A DNA stretch of 12,496 bases. Source: an uncultured Campylobacter sp. GTDB lineage: Bacteria > Campylobacterota > Campylobacteria > Campylobacterales > Campylobacteraceae. The stretch covers positions 1 through 12,496 of the forward strand of contig NZ_CALIMQ010000307.1 in NCBI RefSeq assembly GCF_938045535.1. Reading direction: 5' to 3'. The position numbers and the translations under genes are program-made. The notes beneath the pieces were generated by a model. It was not told the origin of the DNA. It saw only the letters and a list, made by a program, of their open reading frames with translations, and ran no database searches. Each line of letters begins with the position of its first letter. The first letter of the stretch is position 1. Shown here piece after piece: positions 7,960-12,496 of the stretch.

Positions 7960-8862
7960 TTGGATAAATATAATTCGCGATGCACGATCAAAAATACGAG
8001 CTTTTTCTCGACCTTTGCGCTTAAAAATAAAAGCGGCAAATGGCGTCCCAGCATTCGGGCTCTGCGCTACGCCACGGTATTTTTGGTGCATCTGCTTTTC
8101 GTGCTTTCCTTTCGCGCCGATATTCAAATTTTAGAAGGCGACATCAGCGGCTCGCGGATACTTGGCTTTCACCTAGCAGATCCCTTTGCCACCCTTGAGG
8201 TGATCGCCGCGCACAAGGATCTGCCGATAAATTTGCTTATCGGCTCGGGCACTATTTTGCTGTTTTATTTCATCGCGGGCGGCAAGGCGTTTTGCTCGTG
8301 GATCTGTCCTTACGGAGCGCTTAGCGAGATCGGCGAAAAGCTGCATAATACGCTAATCGCTAAGCGCGTCATCAAGGAGCGCGCCCTGCCTCGCGGTATG
8401 CGATATGCGATCTGGGCGGTGTTTTTGCTGCTAAGCGCGATTACAGACCTGCTCGTTTTTGAAATTTTTAACGTAGTTGGAATTTTATCGCGCCTCATCA
8501 TCTACGGCTTTTCGCTGGCGGGGCTTTGGATAGTTTTTGTGTTTTTGCTCGAAGTATTTTTTAGCAGGCGGATGTGGTGCACGCACCTATGCCCGCTAGG
8601 CAGTACCTATTCGCTTGCGGCGAAAGCTAGCCTTAGCAAGATTACTTGGGATAAAAGCAGGTGCGATCACTGCGGCGTTTGCCAAGACGTCTGCTTCGTC
8701 TCGCACGTACTGGACATCACCAAAAAAAAGGCATCCGAAAACCTAGGCGATAAGAGCAAATTTATGCTAAAAGGGATCGACTGCACGCTGTGCGGACGCT
8801 GTATCGACGTGTGTCACCAAGACGCACTGGGTATCGGTAATAAGCTAAAAGATATGGTCTAA
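7960..8862 (+). CDS. nosH: NosH, NapH-like membrane Fe-S protein
   Basis: NosH is the membrane partner of NosG, thought to take electrons from menaquinol. The 300-aa product has about four membrane segments (36-52, 93-108, 150-166 and 178-200), two CxxxCP motifs (C112-C116 and C207-C211) typical of the NapH/NosR/RdxA group, and two C-terminal 4Fe-4S ferredoxin motifs (C235-C238-C241-C245 and C275-C278-C281-C285). I chose the TTG start at 7960 because it gives the expected MDKY-type N-terminus. The nearby ATG at 7980 is out of frame. The Shine-Dalgarno sequence is weak, so coupling to nosC2 (3-nt gap) is likely. Confidence 0.9.
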   Translation: MDKYNSRCTIKNTSFFSTFALKNKSGKWRPSIRALRYATVFLVHLLFVLSFRADIQILEGDISGSRILGFHLADPFATLEVIAAHKDLPINLLIGSGTILLFYFIAGGKAFCSWICPYGALSEIGEKLHNTLIAKRVIKERALPRGMRYAIWAVFLLLSAITDLLVFEIFNVVGILSRLIIYGFSLAGLWIVFVFLLEVFFSRRMWCTHLCPLGSTYSLAAKASLSKITWDKSRCDHCGVCQDVCFVSHVLDITKKKASENLGDKSKFMLKGIDCTLCGRCIDVCHQDALGIGNKLKDMV

Positions 8863-8870
8863 GGAAGTCT

Positions 8871-9509
8871 ATGATAGAGATTAAAAACGTAAGCAAGAAA
8901 TTCGCAGATCAATTCGTTTTAAAAGATATCAATCTAAATATCGCGGACGGCGAGCAGGTGCTTTTCGTCGGGCAAAACGGCACGGGCAAAAGCTCGCTGA
9001 TGCGGACGATTTTGGGCGAATACATACCCACAAGCGGCAGCGTAGCTATCGACGGATTTGATTCGTTTAAGCAGCGTAGCCGCGCGCTACGCGGTATCAG
9101 CTTCGTGCCGCAAACCCCGCCGCCGCTTAAGCTGAGCCTAAATGAGCTCATCTACTTCGCCGAGCGCACGGCGGACGCAAGCAGAGCGGATATAGTAAAA
9201 TTTTGCGACGAAATGGAGCTTGATCTGAGTTCAAATTTAAACAAACCCTTTCATAAGCTATCCGGCGGTATGAAGCAGAAATTTTTAATCGCGCTAGCCT
9301 TCGGCAGAGCCAGCAAGGCGATGATTTTCGACGAGCCGACTGCCAATCTCGATCCGAGCGCGCGCGAGCATTTTAAGACGCTTTTGCACAACCACGCAAA
9401 AGATAAGAGCTTGATCTTTATCTCGCATAGGCTCGAGGAAGTGGGAGGACTGGTAAAAAGAATGATTTCAATGGATCTAGGGAGGATCGTAGATGACAAA
9501 AATGTTTAA
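8871..9509 (+). CDS. nosF: NosF, ABC transporter ATPase
   Basis: NosF is the cytoplasmic ATPase of the NosDFY complex for CuZ maturation. The 212-aa product contains Walker A GQNGTGKS (34-41), Q-loop Gln81, signature LSGGM (130-134), Walker B AMIFDE (150-155) and H-loop His186. It is short because it has little beyond the nucleotide-binding domain; many NosF proteins are about 300 aa. It starts 8 nt after nosH behind AAGGA. Its end overlaps the next gene by 17 bp. Its permease partner, nosY, is more than 1.3 kb downstream, which is unusual. Confidence 0.93.
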   Translation: MIEIKNVSKKFADQFVLKDINLNIADGEQVLFVGQNGTGKSSLMRTILGEYIPTSGSVAIDGFDSFKQRSRALRGISFVPQTPPPLKLSLNELIYFAERTADASRADIVKFCDEMELDLSSNLNKPFHKLSGGMKQKFLIALAFGRASKAMIFDEPTANLDPSAREHFKTLLHNHAKDKSLIFISHRLEEVGGLVKRMISMDLGRIVDDKNV

Positions 9510-10173
9510 AATTATGCTTTGTGCGCTTGCGGCGCTTACGTTTTTAGGCTGCGGCGACGAGAAAGACTACGGCAACGTCCACTACGACAGAGACGTATGC
9601 GAGCACTGCCAGATGGCGATCAGCGACAACCGCTTCAGCGTCGATGTGCGCGTGGACGGTAAAAACCACTACTTTGACGACATCGGCTGCTTGGTGGATT
9701 TTATGGTTACCAACGACAAACTAAACTGGCTGAAGGACGCCAAAATTTACATCAATGACGCTAGCGGCAACGGCGAGTTTATCGACGCACGCACGGCGCA
9801 TTTTTACAAGGGCTTTAAAACCCCTATGTCGTTCGGCTGGGGCGCGTTTAAAAACAAGCAAGAGGGCAAGCAAGACTTCAGCTTCGATCAAGTAGTCGCG
9901 GCGCTTAAAGCAGGCGGCGGCTCGCACGGCATGGGAATGGGCGATATGGGTCGCGATGCGCACGGCGATCTGGGAAGTATGCACGATCATGGCGATATGG
10001 GCGGCATGAAAGACCCTCACTCCGCAGAGCACGGCATGAGCGGGCCTAAACATGATATGGGCGGCGGCGATGCGGGCAGCACGGCACACTCTCAAGGCGA
10101 GCCGCACGATATGGGGCAGATGCACGAAGGCAACAGCACTGTGCACGATATCCCTTCGGGGCACGCGCATTAA
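9493..10173 (+). CDS. nosL: NosL copper chaperone with His/Met-rich tail
   Basis: NosL is a periplasmic Cu(I)-binding lipoprotein that supplies copper for NosZ maturation. The 226-aa product has a lipoprotein signal with FLGC (Cys20), the copper motif CEHCQM (36-41) and family segments such as MAISDNRFSV and FDDIGCLVDF. Residues 141-226 form an extra tail rich in Gly and Asp with 13 His and 10 Met. It is probably an additional copper-binding or copper-storage region; that function is inferred. The start at 9493 is favoured by GGGAGGA at 9480-9486. A second in-frame ATG at 9502 has no such site. The gene overlaps nosF. Confidence 0.92.
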   Translation: MTKMFKIMLCALAALTFLGCGDEKDYGNVHYDRDVCEHCQMAISDNRFSVDVRVDGKNHYFDDIGCLVDFMVTNDKLNWLKDAKIYINDASGNGEFIDARTAHFYKGFKTPMSFGWGAFKNKQEGKQDFSFDQVVAALKAGGGSHGMGMGDMGRDAHGDLGSMHDHGDMGGMKDPHSAEHGMSGPKHDMGGGDAGSTAHSQGEPHDMGQMHEGNSTVHDIPSGHAH

Positions 10174-10829
10174 GGATGCTTTGGCTAAAGCGAAATTTTA
10201 AGCGGCTTCGTTTTGCACTAAATTTAAAGCCTGAATTTCAGCGCGCCGCCCATGCCGATATAGATGAGATAAAATTTTATTTTGCAGCTGCGGCACGAGG
10301 CAAAGCTAGGCTTAAAAAACGACCGCAAAATTTCATCTCGCAATGCGGCTAAATTTCTAAATTTAATGTGCGACATGAAATTCTGCTTTGCGCACTAAAT
10401 TTACGCAAGCGTACTAATTTAAAATTTCGCTGTAGATTTAAAATTTATTCGACGTAGAATCTCGCCGCTTCGAGATTTTTAAAATTTTATGCCGCGAGAT
10501 ACGCCTGGTTTTGAAATTTTACGGAGCTGAAATTTAAGTAGCCCCGTTAAACGGCTAAATTTTAAAACTGCGGCGGATGACGGATAGCGGGCTGCGAACG
10601 ACGCGCTGTTTGCAGGCGCCGCAAGCGAGCCGTAAATTTAAAATTTATGCGCGAGCCGCGGCCACAGGCAGCGGATAAAATTTCGCCGCTTATTTAAACA
10701 CTCGGCGGGCGAAATTTAAAGCTATATCCGGGCTGCAAAACGAGGCTAAAATTTAAAGACGGGCGGCGCATTTAGGCCGCGCGAGAAATCTAAATTTAAA
10801 AGCGCACCGAGGCGCAATAAAGGAAAAGA
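10174..10829. other. 656-bp AAATTT-rich spacer, no supported gene
   Basis: I see no credible gene in either strand: no reading frame shows a family motif, and stops are frequent. The self-complementary word AAATTT occurs 19 times (first at 10193, last at 10792), about once per 35 bp, set in otherwise GC-rich sequence. The gaps between copies are irregular (7 to 76 bp). It splits nosF/nosL from nosY. It could be a decayed gene, a repeat-derived insertion or a region bound by a nucleoid protein; the sequence does not decide. A ribosome binding site (AAAGGA, 10819-10824) near its end serves nosY. Confidence 0.7.
10458..10480 (+). terminator. weak terminator-like hairpin in the spacer
   Basis: AATCTCG (10458-10464) and CGAGATT (10471-10477) pair perfectly around a 6-nt loop, and the arm runs into TTTTT. 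The stem has only three G-C pairs, so it would be a weak intrinsic terminator. If used, it would end the nosZ-to-nosL transcript before nosY, and nosY would then need its own promoter in the spacer. Confidence 0.35.
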
Positions 10830-11657
10830 ATGAAAAATTTACTCACCATCGCCGCTTTGGATATCAAAGAGTCCTTCCGCTCGCGCTGGTTTTTGCTCTA
10901 TCTGCTGATCTTTAGCGGGCTCGTGGCGGCGTTTTTCATCACGGGGGTGACCGATTCGCGCGTGCTCGGTTTCAGCGGGCTTTCGCGGCTGCTGCTGCTG
11001 TTTATTCAGATCTGCATCATCATCCTGCCCGTCTTCGTGCTCGTCACCACCAGCAAAGCGATCCTAGCCGATCGAGACCTAAATATCTTAGAATACCTGC
11101 TAAGCTTCCCGATCTCGCAGGCGCAGTATTACTACGGCAAGGCGCTAGGAAGGCTGTTTGGAGTGTTCGTGCCGATATTTTTGTCGCTGCTTTTGGCGAT
11201 CGTTTGGGGCGCGATTAAGGGCACGGGCATTCCGTGGGCGATCTGCCTGCTTTATACGGGGCTGCTTTTTAGCTTGTGCGCGGCATTTTTAGGCGTAGCG
11301 TTTTTGATCTGCGCCGTTTCAAAAAGCCAAGAGATGGGGCTTGGGCTCGCGTTTTTCGTCTGGCTTTTCTGCCTTGCGTTTTTGGATCTCGTGCTGATCG
11401 GACTGCTCGCAAAAACGGGCGTAAACGAAAATCTGATCTTTGCGATCGCCCTAGCAAACCCGATGGAGGACTTTCGCATCGCCGCTATCAGCCTATTTGA
11501 TCCCGATCTTGCGGTCATCGGCACGACGGCGTATTTTATCCTAGATCACTTCGGGCGCGGACTTTTCATCGCCTTTTCGCTGCTCTATCCGATCGCGCTG
11601 GGCGCGGCGAGCCTGATTTTGGGCTATTTTATCTTTAGATCGAAGGATTTGGCGTGA
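10830..11657 (+). CDS. nosY: NosY, ABC-2 type permease
   Basis: NosY is the membrane subunit of NosDFY, which helps build the CuZ centre. The 275-aa product has about six hydrophobic segments (about 20-40, 52-73, 108-127, 137-162, 168-193 and 244-269). It carries the family-typical region NPMEDFRIAAISLFDPD (210-226), followed by a short stretch with aromatic and Gly residues. The length is normal. Translation starts after AAAGGA with a 5-nt gap. The stop overlaps the following NosL-like gene in a GTGA. Confidence 0.92.
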   Translation: MKNLLTIAALDIKESFRSRWFLLYLLIFSGLVAAFFITGVTDSRVLGFSGLSRLLLLFIQICIIILPVFVLVTTSKAILADRDLNILEYLLSFPISQAQYYYGKALGRLFGVFVPIFLSLLLAIVWGAIKGTGIPWAICLLYTGLLFSLCAAFLGVAFLICAVSKSQEMGLGLAFFVWLFCLAFLDLVLIGLLAKTGVNENLIFAIALANPMEDFRIAAISLFDPDLAVIGTTAYFILDHFGRGLFIAFSLLYPIALGAASLILGYFIFRSKDLA

Positions 11658-12292
11658 AATTTCCACTAATTTTGGCGGCATTTATAGTGCTTTGCGGCGC
11701 AGCTGAGATACAAAATTCCGCGGCGCAAAGCTCCAGCTCAGCGCAGAATTTAGGCGCATCAGATAAGACAGGCTCCGATTCGGCGCAAAATTCCAAATCT
11801 GCGCGCGATCTTGCGTGGCTAAAAGACGTAAATCTTACCTGCGCTAAATACGGCATCGATACTAGCGCGCATCCCGAATTTCGCGCCTATGCAAGGCTTA
11901 AAGACGGCAGCGCGCTAGCGTTTGCTTCGCCCAAGGCGATGTTTGCATATTTTTTCGAGGGCGAAAATTTGAGCGGCAATAACGGCGCGGCTTCCGCAGA
12001 GGAAAATTTGATGAGCAAAAATCCCGCTAGCGGCAATTTCGGCGAGTCAAATTCCACGAACGCAAATTTCGGCGGTGCAGAGCTTTACGTCACCGATTAC
12101 GCAAGCGGCGAAATTTTACGGGCGCAGGACGCGTTTTATGTATTCGGCAGCGTGCTGCAAAGCGCCAGAGGCGACGATCTCATCACGTTTGCGAGATTGC
12201 GCGACGCGCAAGACTTCATGCGCGAGAAAAAGGGGCATAAAATTTTGCAGTTTCGAGAAATCTCCGCCAGGCTGATCGATTATCTAAGATGA
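11654..12292 (+). CDS. second NosL-like protein, copper motif degenerate
   Basis: The 212-aa product resembles NosL in its second half: DAFYVFGS (159-166), DLITFARLRDAQDFM (175-189) and KILQFREI (196-203) fit the NosL pattern. The expected CxxCGM copper site appears as CAKYGI (63-68), so the second Cys and the Met are replaced by Tyr and Ile. The N-terminal signal peptide ends near CGAA, with a poor lipobox (Leu at -1). Asn/Ser/Gly/Ala-rich inserts lie at about 20-50 and 103-140. The start is GTG at 11654, supported by AAGGA at 11643-11647, and overlaps nosY. It may be a non-copper-binding NosL paralogue or a decaying copy; W. succinogenes has nosL in this place. Confidence 0.8.
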   Translation: MKFPLILAAFIVLCGAAEIQNSAAQSSSSAQNLGASDKTGSDSAQNSKSARDLAWLKDVNLTCAKYGIDTSAHPEFRAYARLKDGSALAFASPKAMFAYFFEGENLSGNNGAASAEENLMSKNPASGNFGESNSTNANFGGAELYVTDYASGEILRAQDAFYVFGSVLQSARGDDLITFARLRDAQDFMREKKGHKILQFREISARLIDYLR

Positions 12293-12398
12293 TCGAGCCG
12301 CTCGGCGAAATTTAAACCAAGTTATTTAGTATATCTTATTCATAAAATTTTATCTTTTATTTTAGTGCGCTATTAAGGGAATTTAAAGCAATTAAAAA
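12293..12398 (+). other. intergenic end of the nos cluster
   Basis: The stretch after the last NosL-like stop is AT-rich. A very short CGAG-CCG-CTCG hairpin (12294-12304), followed by GCGAAATTT, is too weak to call a firm terminator. AAGGGA at 12375-12380 could be a ribosome binding site but lies about 18-24 nt from the possible starts of the next gene. No RNA gene is seen. Confidence 0.4.
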
Positions 12399-12496
12399 AT
12401 GATATAAAAAAAAGGTCAATCCTTATCGGAATAGCTGCTTTGCTAGTTAGCTGTGGCGGAGGCGGAGGTGGAGGCGGAAGTTCGCAGACATCTCAA
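12399..12496 (+). pseudogene. 5' end of glycine-rich lipoprotein gene, start out of frame, cut by the window
   Basis: From 12404 the reading frame gives (I)KKRSILIGIAALLVSC followed by eight glycines, then SSQTSQ. This is a clear lipoprotein signal with LVSC lipobox and a poly-Gly linker, as at the start of some Campylobacter surface proteins and autotransporters. No ATG, GTG or TTG exists in this frame after the stop at 12374-12376. The ATG at 12399 is in another frame and meets TAA at 12405. Removing one AT pair from ATGATAT before the A8 run would join ATG to the lipoprotein frame. The gene may be phase-off, damaged, misread or may start at the ATA. Its downstream function cannot be seen. 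Confidence 0.5.

Noticed and set aside
7931..8134. Small overlapping frames at the nosC2/nosH junction
   Set aside because: They overlap nosH coding sequence in other frames and show no ribosome binding site or known motif.
9721..10170. Long antisense frame (149 codons) opposite nosL
   Set aside because: It lies entirely opposite a clear NosL with His/Met tail; the product has only composition-driven His/Ala/Arg repeats mirrored from the tail.
10174..10829. Mobile element or tRNA/ncRNA in the spacer
   Set aside because: No terminal inverted repeats, transposase motif, cloverleaf or target duplication could be found by eye.

Overview
The window carries a nearly complete clade II (atypical, Sec-exported) nitrous oxide reductase gene cluster of epsilonproteobacterial type, all on the + strand. 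The enzyme is a cNosZ with a C-terminal cytochrome c domain. It is followed by nosB, nosD, nosG, nosC1, nosC2, nosH, nosF, a nosL, nosY and a second NosL-like gene. There is no nosR or nosX. This matches the Wolinella/Campylobacter scheme, in which NosG/NosH and two monoheme cytochromes c supply electrons. The mid-range GC content and the very frequent AAATTT/AATTC words suggest one of the GC-richer Campylobacter species (C. gracilis/rectus/showae-like). The species is an inference.

Layout: 1-244 is an AT-rich leader with candidate promoter elements and a GTGAAA-N7-TTTCAC palindrome. 245-1402 encodes an exported beta-propeller-like protein, possibly NapL-like. 1415-4057 is nosZ, whose reading frame is broken by two nearby, compensating frame changes at about 2003-2045. 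A GC-rich GNRA hairpin separates nosZ from nosB. From 4100 to about 10173 the genes are tightly packed: four consecutive ATGA stop/start overlaps (nosB/D/G/C1/C2), then nosH, nosF and a NosL with a His/Met-rich tail. 10174-10829 is a 656-bp spacer with no supported gene, peppered with 19 AAATTT palindromes. nosY and a degenerate NosL-like gene follow, coupled by a GTGA overlap. At the right edge is the 5' end of a glycine-rich lipoprotein gene with no usable start in its frame.

How the genes work together: by analogy with W. succinogenes, NosH (membrane) and NosG (periplasmic, Tat-exported) would oxidise menaquinol. They would pass electrons to NosC1/NosC2, then to the cNosZ heme, CuA and finally CuZ, where N2O is reduced to N2. 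NosD/F/Y form the periplasmic/ABC maturation complex for CuZ, and NosL supplies copper. NosB is a conserved clade II membrane protein of unknown function.

Main points for a second look: the double frame break in nosZ; in-frame Asn/Ser/Ala-rich inserts built from repeated AATTC(C/T) words in four exported proteins; the degenerate copper site of the terminal NosL-like protein; the His/Met-rich tail of the first NosL; and the AAATTT-rich spacer that parts nosF from nosY. I see no convincing new system beyond these.
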